The translations under genes and the position numbers were made by a program. Shown here piece by piece: positions 8,270 through 14,205 of a stretch of DNA of 14,818 nt (its first letter is position 1; each line of letters begins with the position of its first letter). The notes below the pieces were generated by a model. That model had not been told where the DNA came from. It made no database searches and saw only the letters and a list, made by a program, of their open reading frames with translations. Origin of the DNA: Spartobacteria bacterium (GTDB lineage Bacteria > Verrucomicrobiota > Verrucomicrobiia > Chthoniobacterales > UBA6821); the NCBI GenBank assembly GCA_947466005.1, contig CANIBV010000027.1:1-14818 (forward strand), read 5' to 3'.

Positions 8270-8372
8270 GCTTGCCCTGCCCGTGGAGGGGTTGCCCCCC
8301 CTTGGAATAGTCAGACATCCGCCCATAATCTCCATGTATTACAAAGGAGCAACAAGAAACATCAACCCCTAT

Positions 8373-8414
8373 CAATTCCTAGCATTTGGAGTGTTTCGGT
8401 AAGCTGCGGGTTTC
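8373..8414 (+). repeat. Diverged 42-base direct repeat, copy 1
   Basis: Matches 9258-9299 without gaps at 33 of 42 positions, mostly differing by transitions. The shared core is CCTAGCAT. No reading frame explains it. Confidence 0.5.
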
Positions 8415-8428
8415 CTTTTAGGGGGAGT

Positions 8429-8448
8429 TGCCAAAGGTTGGCATTTTT
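8429..8448 (+). terminator. Rho-independent terminator-like hairpin in the island
   Basis: TGCCAA (8429-8434) pairs perfectly with TTGGCA (8438-8443) across an AGG loop, directly followed by five T (8444-8448). No gene is visible upstream on this strand, so it may end a small RNA or a lost gene. Confidence 0.45.
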
Positions 8449-8461
8449 ACTCTGTAGAGTG
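8447..8461 (+). repeat. TTACTCTGTA motif, copy 1
   Basis: This copy contains the inverted repeat ACTCT-GT-AGAGT (8449-8460). Related copies are at 8514-8528 and 9536-9550; the latter matches at 14 of 15 bases. Confidence 0.35.
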
Positions 8462-8513
8462 TTTAGAAACGTCCGCTTTTTTCCACTTCTAGGTGTTGGG
8501 ATTTGTTGGGGTT

Positions 8514-8528
8514 TTACTCTGTAGAAAT
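8514..8528 (+). repeat. TTACTCTGTA motif, copy 2
   Basis: Shares TTTTACTCTGTAGA (8512-8525) exactly with 8445-8458; the right half of the inverted repeat is degraded. Confidence 0.35.
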
Positions 8529-8539
8529 GCATTTAGGGG

Positions 8540-8559
8540 CCAATACGCGCGCGTATTGG
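8540..8559. promoter_or_regulatory. Perfect 20-base palindrome
   Basis: CCAATACGCGCGCGTATTGG reads identically on both strands with no spacer. Its AT-containing arms and CG alternating centre suit a dimeric DNA-binding protein (operator or recombination site) better than an RNA hairpin, because no loop is present. No adjacent intact gene identifies the regulated target. Confidence 0.5.
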
Positions 8560-8991
8560 GTGCAAAACTCACCCCTTGGGAAAGTCTGCCAGCGTCGGCG
8601 CAGTCCCCGAAGCTTCCACTTATTCCTTGTGCGGACTTGGGCTAGTGGCCTTGGTCATAGCATATCGTCGGAAGGTTGCTTAAGAGGTTTTTGGTCTGAG
8701 GTCTGGGCGGTTTGTGAGGCAGCAGGGATTTCGAACACAGCCTGCCCAGCAGCCGCTCGGTCTCGGCAGAGGTCGAGTGAAGGGACCGTGGCCGTATGAG
8801 GGAGATAAGGCCTCATCGGCTTTACCAGCTTGATCCTTCAGAATCCCCGGAGGCGTGATGTTGTCACGATGATTTTCACCCTTTGCCATAGTGGGCTATC
8901 TATCTATCCCCCAGATTCGCAGAAAGCATAATCTTTGCCCCCAAAAAGTATCTAGAGGGGGATGGAGAGGCATTCTAAAAATCTAGGCATC

Positions 8992-9039
8992 TCCACAGCT
9001 TGAGCCCCTCCACCTAAGGGCTTGTTAGTCATCTGTGGA
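8992..9039. repeat. Nested inverted repeats over the start of the broken RHH gene
   Basis: TCCACAG (8992-8998) faces CTGTGGA (9033-9039), and inside it AGCCC (9003-9007) faces GGGCT (9018-9022). The right arm covers the probable GTG start (9035) of the ribbon-helix-helix pseudogene. This fits the autoregulatory operators typical of such repressors or antitoxins, though that role is inference. Confidence 0.4.
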
Positions 9040-9195
9040 AGAAAGGAGCGCGAAAATCGCCATCACTTTCCGCCTTGACCCGCTAAGCTCAAGCAGGTGG
9101 CTAAACGTGTAGCAAAGGCGGCCAAGCAGACATTCTCCGGTTATATCGAGCAACTGATCAGGCTAGATCTCCGAACTCTCGTGCCGCTACTTTGA
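9035..9195 (+). pseudogene. Frameshifted ribbon-helix-helix (CopG/Arc-like) DNA-binding protein
   Basis: Reading from GTG 9035 gives a short lead, then KIAITFRLDP, the beta strand of an RHH DNA-binding fold, ending at 9082. Skipping two bases (CT, 9083-9084) restores a frame from 9085 with KLKQVAKRVAKAAK and TFSGYIEQLIRLDL, the two helices of the fold, closed by TGA at 9193-9195. In the original frame translation stops within about ten codons. The pattern FRLDP-(helix)-SGYIEQLI is characteristic of CopG/ParD-type antitoxins and small plasmid or element regulators. With the indel corrected, the product would be about 52 residues. The gene is too short and broken for ordinary ORF calling. A sequencing error could mimic the frameshift, but the surrounding decay supports a true pseudogene. 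Confidence 0.6.
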
Positions 9196-9257
9196 GGTTC
9201 CTTGTCGGGAATACATAAGAAAACTTGGGCGCAAGCAGTTACTCACCCCGTCGCTAG

Positions 9258-9299
9258 CAATCCCTAGCATCTGAAGTGCTTCCGAAAGGTTCGAGTTTC
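9258..9299 (+). repeat. Diverged 42-base direct repeat, copy 2
   Basis: Partner of 8373-8414 (33 of 42 identical). Its 3' end, AAAGGTTCGAGTTTC (9285-9299), resembles a tRNA T arm and lies only seven bases before the right tRNA-Lys repeat. Confidence 0.5.
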
Positions 9300-9306
9300 A
9301 CCCTCT

Positions 9307-9336
9307 TTGAAGGTTCGAGTCCTTCCCGATCCACCA
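9307..9336 (+). repeat. Right attachment-like repeat: displaced 3' end of tRNA-Lys
   Basis: Matches 29 of the last 30 bases of the tRNA-Lys gene, including T arm, acceptor strand and CCA. The one difference, A9329 for G7924, would pair perfectly with T7860 of the tRNA 5' half. This suggests it is the original host 3' end displaced by insertion. Upstream of it no 5' half of a tRNA is present. Confidence 0.7.
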
Positions 9337-9353
9337 AGTTTCTATTCGGGTCT

Positions 9354-9372
9354 AGAGGCGATTAGCCTCTTT
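9354..9372 (+). terminator. Hairpin after the displaced tRNA end
   Basis: AGAGGC (9354-9359) pairs with GCCTCT (9365-9370) over loop GATTA, followed by a short T/A tract. Its position 18 bases after the displaced CCA fits the original terminator of tRNA-Lys before insertion. Confidence 0.45.
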
Positions 9373-9535
9373 AATAAAAAAGTGCGCTTTGCAGTTACTT
9401 TGCACTTTCTAGGTAGTGCCCGCCCTCTTGGGCGACTCAACCGCCTCGGTGCAAATGCGATGGCTCTTTGCTCTCCCCCATTAGGGAGGAAAGTTATAGG
9501 CGTAAACCCCTTAAACCAGGCTCTATGGCTTACTA

Positions 9536-9550
9536 TTACTCTGTAAAGTG
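9536..9550 (+). repeat. TTACTCTGTA motif, copy 3
   Basis: TTACTCTGTAAAGTG matches copy 1 (8447-8461) at 14 of 15 bases, and lies outside the right tRNA repeat. Confidence 0.35.
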
Positions 9551-9683
9551 ACTCCATGAGCCCATATAACGAGATTTACATCTTCAATCTAGAAAGAGGG
9601 AGGGGATGCATGGTATTCTACCGAGATAAATAAGAGGACTACCACTGCTTCTTGGCCTTCGCCTTAGCCTGTCCTATTCCAAT

Positions 9684-10634
9684 ATGAAACAACAAATAAC
9701 AATCCCCTGCGGCGTCTGGTCCGCGGTTCCCACTCCATTCACAAAGGATCTGAAGTTGGATCCCCCCTCCGTCAAGCGGATGGTTGACCATCATCTGAGG
9801 CTCGGGATCAAAGGCCTTTTCCTCAACGGCACGAACGGGGAAGGCCCCTGGATGACCAATGAGCAGCGCCGGGATCTGGTTCGCTTGGTGGCTGATCGTG
9901 CCAAGGGTCGGCTTCCGCTGGCGGTTCAGGTCACCGACGATTCTGCCGCGAGAATCCTGAGCAATATTGATGCGGCAAAGGACAGCGGTGCCGATCTGGC
10001 TGTCATTGCGCCCCCCAACTTCCTCATGCGTAAAGATCCCAAGGCCATTCTCGGCCTCTACCTTGAAGCCATCCGCAACAGCCCGCTCCCCGTGGGCATT
10101 TATGATCGTGGTTCTCATGGAGCTGTCAATGTGCCCGATCAAATCCTTGGAAAGATCTACGCGGAAAAAAATGTGGTCATGGTCAAGGACAGCTCTGCGA
10201 ATCCGGAGCGGCGGAAGATCGCCTTCGCGGCAAAGAAGAGGAGGCCTTCCCTCGTGTTACTTAACGGCGATGAGTTCAACTGCGTGGACTATCTCAAGGC
10301 GGGTTACGATGGGCTTCTACTTGGCGGCGGCGTTTTCAACGGCTGGCTGGCAGCACGGATGATGGAGGCGGTTGCCTGTGGCGATCTAGAACTGGCGGAG
10401 AATCTTCAACGCCGCATGAACCGGCTCATGTTTGCGGTGTACGGCGGGAAAACGATCAAATGCTGGCTGTCCGGGGAAAAGAAGCTGCTGGTCGAGATGG
10501 GAATTTTCAGCTCCTGGCGGAACTATCCGGACTATCCGTTGACCCCATCCTGCTGCCAGGCTATCGCCCGCGTTTTGCGAACGGAAAAGGAATGGCTTCT
10601 TCCTTCGGGAAAAATCGGAAAATCGACCGCATGA
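9684..10634 (+). CDS. Class I pyruvate-type aldolase/lyase, DHDPS/NAL superfamily (DapA-like, not canonical DapA)
   Basis: A 316-residue (beta/alpha)8 barrel enzyme that forms a Schiff base with a 2-oxo acid, probably pyruvate, and cleaves or condenses an aldehyde partner. Visible elements: GVWSAVPTPF (10-19), the carboxylate-binding loop GTNGEG (49-54), catalytic Y140 in VGIYDRGSHG, Schiff-base K168 in VMVKDSS, NGDEF (194-198) and DGLLLGGG (209-216). The Y140-K168 spacing of 28 equals that of E. coli DapA (Y133-K161). The second Thr of the DapA GTTGE loop is Asn here (N51), as in the GSNGE loop of 4-hydroxy-2-oxoglutarate aldolases, and the DapA R138 position is His (H145). Dihydrodipicolinate synthesis is therefore unlikely; a sugar-acid or hydroxy-oxo-acid aldolase is more plausible. 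Its stop overlaps the next gene by ATGA. The C-terminus has a basic tail. Confidence 0.88.
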   Translation: MKQQITIPCGVWSAVPTPFTKDLKLDPPSVKRMVDHHLRLGIKGLFLNGTNGEGPWMTNEQRRDLVRLVADRAKGRLPLAVQVTDDSAARILSNIDAAKDSGADLAVIAPPNFLMRKDPKAILGLYLEAIRNSPLPVGIYDRGSHGAVNVPDQILGKIYAEKNVVMVKDSSANPERRKIAFAAKKRRPSLVLLNGDEFNCVDYLKAGYDGLLLGGGVFNGWLAARMMEAVACGDLELAENLQRRMNRLMFAVYGGKTIKCWLSGEKKLLVEMGIFSSWRNYPDYPLTPSCCQAIARVLRTEKEWLLPSGKIGKSTA

Positions 10635-11125
10635 GTCTTCCTTACACGGACACCAAGCCGGTCGGGGCTGCGGATTTTTATTTCGCGATCAATGCAACGT
10701 TCCGATTCCTCCTCGAGAAATTTGGTCAGGAGGCGCTCCGACGGTATTGGACCGACCTAGGAGAATCCTACTTCGCGCCGGTCTCCGCAGACTGGCGTGC
10801 GCGGGGCCTGCATGCCGTGGCCGAGTATTGGCGCGACTTTTTTAAGGCCGAGCCCGGTGCCCAGGTCGAGGTGGAAGAGGGAAGTAACGAGGTTGTCGTG
10901 CGCGTGAATACGTGCCCGGCCATCGCCCACCTGCGGCATGGGGCGCGGGACATTGTTCCCTGTTTCTGCCAGCAGTGCTATTTCATCGGTGAGGCGATGT
11001 CCGCGCGGGCTGGTTTCACGGCTCGTGTGGAGGGCGGGAACGGGTCGTGCCGGCAGGTGTTCCGAAGGGCGGATCCGGCATTGCCGCCGCAGGAGCTTTC
11101 CGCAATCAAGGAGGCCACATGCTAG
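10631..11125 (+). CDS. Small cysteine-containing protein, first of a paralogous pair
   Basis: I cannot name this family. The 164-residue product starts at the ATG inside the aldolase stop (ATGA overlap), so it is translationally coupled to it. No signal peptide or membrane helix is seen; it is probably cytoplasmic. The N-terminal half is helical (FRFLLEKFGQEALRRYW, 24-40; AVAEYW, 62-67) and the C-terminal half carries C95-P, C111, C113 and C116 (CFCQQC), then C140 in GSCRQVF, plus a terminal C164. The next protein shares the frame C-x17-C-x2-C followed by a late Cys before an aromatic residue. The late-Cys ending recalls helical hydrolases of the ATC-hydrolase type, but this is only a resemblance. 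Metal or Fe-S binding, or catalytic cysteines, are both possible. Confidence 0.72.
   Translation: MSLPYTDTKPVGAADFYFAINATFRFLLEKFGQEALRRYWTDLGESYFAPVSADWRARGLHAVAEYWRDFFKAEPGAQVEVEEGSNEVVVRVNTCPAIAHLRHGARDIVPCFCQQCYFIGEAMSARAGFTARVEGGNGSCRQVFRRADPALPPQELSAIKEATC
11108..11114 (+). promoter_or_regulatory. Strong Shine-Dalgarno AAGGAGG
   Basis: AAGGAGG lies four bases before ATG 11119 and decides the start of the third cassette gene over the in-frame GTG at 11047. It is the only textbook ribosome site seen in the window and lies inside the preceding coding sequence. Confidence 0.7.
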
Positions 11126-11676
11126 GCTGTTACGATTTCTGCGCCCACTACGAATGGACTTTCGAGTGGTTGAGGCGCGAGGGTGGGGAGCCGCTTGTGC
11201 GCCGCTACTGGGAGGAAGCAATCGCCGGCGACAGCCAACGCCACGCGGCGGAACTGATCATCGGAAAGGGGTTTGCCGGCATGAAAGAATACTGGGCCCA
11301 CACGTTGAGCGAGGAGGCCGCCGGATACACATTCACCGAGAAGCCCGGCGTTTTCCGGAGCGACGTGCACGAGTGCCCCACGAAGGGGTTTCTCCTCCGC
11401 AACAATCTGCAGGCCTACGGCGACTATTGCGACCACTGCATGGGCTGGGTCGGCCCGGTAATGAAAAAGGCGGGCTTCGTCATCCACCACGAGCACAACC
11501 ACTGCGGCCAGTGCTGGTGGGAGTTTCGCAGCAATGAGAACCCGGCCCCCGCTTCCGCGCCGGGCGATCTGGCGGGTTCCTCCGATGTCAGGCAACGTTC
11601 CGGCTGGAAGGGTGCGGAGACCGTCTTGGATTCTTACCGAGCCGCGACAGATCCGGACGATAAGAGGCCAAATTGA
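11119..11676 (+). CDS. Small cysteine-containing protein, second of a paralogous pair
   Basis: A 185-residue product not assigned to a family. It overlaps the previous gene by seven bases and has a strong ribosome site, so the cassette is one operon. It aligns over most of its length with the preceding protein: RRYW (28-31), a helix ending in KEYW (56-59), ECP with C86, CDHC at C104 and C107, an AGF strand (118-120) and a closing CGQCWWEF with C129 and C132. The spacings C86-C104-C107 are identical to C95-C113-C116 of its neighbour. Extra potential ligands are C4, C8 and the HHEHNH cluster (123-128). No signal or membrane segment is evident. The last 45 residues are low-complexity and lack a counterpart. 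Tandem paralogues in an operon often form heteromers; that is inference. Confidence 0.75.
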   Translation: MLGCYDFCAHYEWTFEWLRREGGEPLVRRYWEEAIAGDSQRHAAELIIGKGFAGMKEYWAHTLSEEAAGYTFTEKPGVFRSDVHECPTKGFLLRNNLQAYGDYCDHCMGWVGPVMKKAGFVIHHEHNHCGQCWWEFRSNENPAPASAPGDLAGSSDVRQRSGWKGAETVLDSYRAATDPDDKRPN

Positions 11677-11792
11677 GAGATGTTTAGCCCCGCATCTCCG
11701 CCACCAGGGATGCCGGGCGTAGGCTCGCAGCACTTAGGGAACATCAATCAAAAAATTACTGATCATCAAAGCCCAACCAAGAAGCAAAAAGT

Positions 11793-11815
11793 CAAGCAGG
11801 CCGAAACCCGGCTTG
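11793..11815. terminator. Hairpin between convergent genes, possible two-way terminator
   Basis: CAAGC (11793-11797) faces GCTTG (11811-11815) with GG/CC pairing inside. It lies in the 190-base gap between the end of the aldolase cassette and the convergent minus-strand gene. No immediate T run follows, so the call is weak. Nothing else is visible in 11677-11866. Confidence 0.3.
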
Positions 11816-11866
11816 TTGGCAAATCCAGGAAAAATCCCACGGTCGTTTTTCCGAAACCGGGGAAAG

Positions 11867-12205
11867 TTATTGCGAGTCCTTTTCGGGTAGATTCAGAAGT
11901 TCCTTCAGATGCACTGCAGGATCCGGCCTAGTCCCGGCCCAGGGAAAGAGTTCATCGATCTCCTGTGCGGCAGCTGATTCGGCGACTCCTTCTAGTCGCT
12001 TCATGACGGCGAGGAGGATGGGGGAGTAGATCTCCGTTTCGTAGCCGAGACAGAAGTCGATGACTGAGGGCGGCCTGCCTGCAAGACCCATGCGGAGGCG
12101 TACCCCGTACTGGTAGGGGCTGAGTCCTATCTCCCAGCGCCCGGTCTCGCTCAGGAGGCGCAGGGCGCGGTAGTCGCTGCTAGGCTCGACTCTGCTGAAA
12201 GTCAC
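11867..12205 (-). CDS. Small conserved-looking hypothetical protein
   Basis: A 112-residue protein that I do not recognise, opened by a GTG at 12205 with no Shine-Dalgarno; no earlier in-frame start is better. It is soluble and mixed in charge. The middle contains LSPYQYGVRLRMGLAGRPP (28-46) and VIDFCLGYE (48-56), then a helix (SPILLAVMKRLEG) and a segment with ELFPWAGTRPD before HLKELL near the end. Lack of internal stops over 112 codons, a coherent hydrophobic/charged rhythm and good codon use support coding. It is 117 bases downstream of the next minus-strand gene, with an unexplained tandem CTGAGTTC pair (12280-12295) between them. Function unknown; a small regulatory or accessory protein would fit but is not shown. 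Confidence 0.55.
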   Translation of the reverse strand: MTFSRVEPSSDYRALRLLSETGRWEIGLSPYQYGVRLRMGLAGRPPSVIDFCLGYETEIYSPILLAVMKRLEGVAESAAAQEIDELFPWAGTRPDPAVHLKELLNLPEKDSQ

Positions 12206-12322
12206 GGGGTCTCGAGGTGAACAACTGCTTCAGCTCTTGAGATAAGATGCCGTTACAATATCGGGTGCTGAATTTTTCCTGAGTTCCTGAGTTCCATATT
12301 AATCGGCTGTCGTTTCCGTTTT

Positions 12323-13093
12323 TTAGGGATTCTTGATTTCAGGATTCCGCTCAGGATGCCCCCACCAGGAGTTCTTCCGCTTCCCGTCGTAGTGGGCCTC
12401 GAAAGCGCGCACGGCATCCTCCATGGTGCCGTCGGCGGGCGCCCACTTGGCGACGTCGGGGAAGTCGGTGGCGATGTTGGCGTTCTTCACTGGCAAGCGG
12501 AAGCGGATCGGGCACCAGAAGGACTCGATGTTGCGGAGCATCTCGCTGCCGAGCGCCCAGATGCCGGTCATCCAGTCGCAGTACCAGCACCAGAGGAGGT
12601 CGTAACCGATGAGGTTATCGTATTTGTGGCGGGAGAGGTTGACCCACTCGGAGGAACGGTAGGTGGGGAGCTTCCCAAGCCACGCGATCGCTGGATAGAG
12701 GAGAATTTCCGCGATCCTAACCTGTGCGAAGACCAAGATGGCCGGGGTCTGGACCATAAGGCAGAGCTGGTTGCGGAAGGGCCCAAGGACCCGTCCCTGT
12801 GCATCAGTGAGGGTGCGCCCCTTTTTCTTTCCGAGTCCGCGGATGGCTCGGTGGACGAGGCAGAACACATGTAGGAAAACCAGCTGGGCGACGAGGGCTC
12901 CGGCGACTCCGATCCATCCGTCGAGCAGGGCCCCTGAGACCCAGGGGGCCCAAGTGAAGAGGCTGACAAAGAGGTCAAGCCATGGGGCCTGGGCGATCCT
13001 ATCGGTGGCGGCGTAGGCGATCCGGGTGAGGATCGCGGCGACTGCCAGTCCGCCAAGAATGAGGAGCGCACAATGAAGAAAGGAGGAATGCAT
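12323..13093 (-). CDS. Unknown membrane protein with Trp/Cys-rich WCWYCDW region
   Basis: Not recognised. The 256-residue product from ATG 13093 begins with a hydrophobic helix (about 8-27), followed by further hydrophobic stretches near 37-58, 61-82 and 117-139 and a basic loop GKKKGR (88-93). The C-terminal half is soluble and aromatic: SRHKYDNLIGYDLLW, WCWYCDWMTG (168-177) with C169 and C172, and ESFWCPIRFRL (190-200) with C194. The HKYDNLIGYD and CDWMTG segments look like conserved functional cores, perhaps a metal or haem site. A TTG at 13126 would add eleven residues, but ATG 13093 has a GGAG just upstream and a better leader helix. It is divergent from prs with 125 bases between them, so the two promoters share this gap. 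Confidence 0.7.
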   Translation of the reverse strand: MHSSFLHCALLILGGLAVAAILTRIAYAATDRIAQAPWLDLFVSLFTWAPWVSGALLDGWIGVAGALVAQLVFLHVFCLVHRAIRGLGKKKGRTLTDAQGRVLGPFRNQLCLMVQTPAILVFAQVRIAEILLYPAIAWLGKLPTYRSSEWVNLSRHKYDNLIGYDLLWCWYCDWMTGIWALGSEMLRNIESFWCPIRFRLPVKNANIATDFPDVAKWAPADGTMEDAVRAFEAHYDGKRKNSWWGHPERNPEIKNP

Positions 13094-13218
13094 CACTCCA
13101 CTCTGAGCAGTCCGCAGCGGGAACAAAATGACAATCCGGGAGGGGTTGTCGAAAAAACTGCTCTTCGCTGGATTTCTGTAGTGCGCCTCTGCGTCTCATG
13201 ACTGTAGCCTAGCTTTTT

Positions 13219-14169
13219 ATGAACGGCTCACCTGACCTCCGTATCTTCAGCGGCTCGGCCCACATCAAGCTCGCCCAAGACATCGCCGCCTACCTCGGGC
13301 AGCCCCTAGGAGACGCCACTGTAACCTCGTTCCCCGACGGAGAGTCCTTCGTGAAGATCAATGACAACGTCCGCGACCGCGATGTCTTCATCGTCCAGCC
13401 GACCTGCCCGCCGAGCAACCACAACATCATGGAGCTCCTCATCATGGTGGATGCCATCCGACGCGCCAGTGCCCAACGCATCACGGCGGTGATCCCCTTC
13501 TTTGGCTACGCACGCCAGGACCGCAAGGACCAGCCTCGCGTCCCGATCACTGCCAAGCTTGTGGCCAACATCCTGGTCGCCGCCGGCGTGAACCGTGTCC
13601 TGACGATGGATCTCCACGCCCAGCAGTTGCAGGGATTCTTCGACATCCCCGTCGATCACCTCTACGCCATGCCCGTGATGGTCGACTACATCCGCAGGAA
13701 GGAGATTCAGAATCTCGTCGTCGTCGCCCCCGATGTAGGTGGGGTGAAGATGGCCAGCTCCTACGCCGAGGCTCTCGGAGCGAGTCTTGCGATCGTCGTG
13801 AAGCGCCGCCGCAGCGCTACCGAGGTGGATGCACTTCACGTCATCGGTGATGTCGAGGGGAAGAATGTCCTCATCATCGACGACATGACCGAGACCGCCG
13901 GAACACTGACCAGCGCCGCCAGAATCCTCCGCACCCGAGGGGTGGGCGATATTTATGCTGGCGTCTCGCACGCAGTGCTGACAGATTTGGCGGTTCAGCG
14001 GTTGGAGGGCTCCGAAATCAAGGAGCTCATCACCACCGACAGCGTCCCCGTCCGCAAAGGATCGGGGGATCGTGTGCAGGTTCTTTCCATAGCCGAATTG
14101 CTCGGCGAGGGGATACGCCGCATCCATGATGGCGAGTCGGTCAGCTCGCTGTTCCTACTCAAGCAATAG
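13219..14169 (+). CDS. prs: Ribose-phosphate pyrophosphokinase (PRPP synthase)
   Basis: Makes 5-phosphoribosyl 1-diphosphate from ribose 5-phosphate and ATP for nucleotide, histidine, tryptophan and NAD synthesis; cytoplasmic. At 316 residues it has the usual length for class I enzymes. Visible motifs: SGSAH and FPDGE near the N-terminus, GYARQDRKDQPR (96-107) that binds ATP, DLHAQQLQGFF (131-141) with the metal site, the flexible catalytic loop VKRRRSATEVD (194-204) and the PRPP-binding loop VLIIDDMTETAGT (217-229). The loop reads TET where the E. coli enzyme has IDT. The ATG 13219 start has no Shine-Dalgarno. Followed after 36 bases by rplY, a widespread pairing, so co-transcription is likely. 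Confidence 0.97.
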   Translation: MNGSPDLRIFSGSAHIKLAQDIAAYLGQPLGDATVTSFPDGESFVKINDNVRDRDVFIVQPTCPPSNHNIMELLIMVDAIRRASAQRITAVIPFFGYARQDRKDQPRVPITAKLVANILVAAGVNRVLTMDLHAQQLQGFFDIPVDHLYAMPVMVDYIRRKEIQNLVVVAPDVGGVKMASSYAEALGASLAIVVKRRRSATEVDALHVIGDVEGKNVLIIDDMTETAGTLTSAARILRTRGVGDIYAGVSHAVLTDLAVQRLEGSEIKELITTDSVPVRKGSGDRVQVLSIAELLGEGIRRIHDGESVSSLFLLKQ

Positions 14170-14205
14170 AACTCCAGCAACATCCGTCCCAACCTTCCGA
14201 ATCTT

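Larger units (their letters stand above)
9337..9683. other. Gene-free leader between the island relic and the aldolase cassette
   Basis: No coding frame is credible here. Visible structures are the GATTA-loop hairpin above, AAAGTGC (9379-9385) facing GCACTTT (9402-9408), the tight hairpin CGCCC-TCTT-GGGCG (9421-9434) and a third copy of the TTACTCTGTA motif (9536-9550). The promoter of the downstream cassette should lie in the last part. TTGGCC and TATTCC with 17-base spacing occur just before the ATG at 9684, too close for a normal leader, so I do not call it. Confidence 0.45.

Noticed and set aside
7934..8335. A 133-codon minus-strand frame in the island.
   Set aside because: The composition (many Arg, Pro and Ser, no hydrophobic core) is not that of a folded protein, and it overlaps hairpins and the tRNA terminator.
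8163..8835. ACCAGCTTGATC occurring at 8163-8174 and 8824-8835, with ACCAGCTT also at the tRNA end (7928-7935).
   Set aside because: It might be further attachment-core copies, but 8-12 bases are too short to separate from chance.
8680..8889. A minus-strand frame opening MAKGENHRDNITPPG.
   Set aside because: The opening looks protein-like, but it has no ribosome site, turns into Pro/Arg/Cys-rich nonsense after about 40 codons and matches no family I know.
8896..8908. CTAT tetranucleotide repeated three times.
   Set aside because: Too short to be a meaningful microsatellite or phase-variable tract, and no gene is adjacent.
7932..9336. Possible CRISPR array, because repeats are present.
   Set aside because: There are only isolated, diverged repeat pairs with irregular spacing; no regular repeat-spacer pattern and no cas genes.
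13306..14127. A 273-codon minus-strand frame opposite prs.
   Set aside because: Its product is unusually rich in His, Asp and Gly, as expected from antisense of GC-rich codons, and the true gene is prs.
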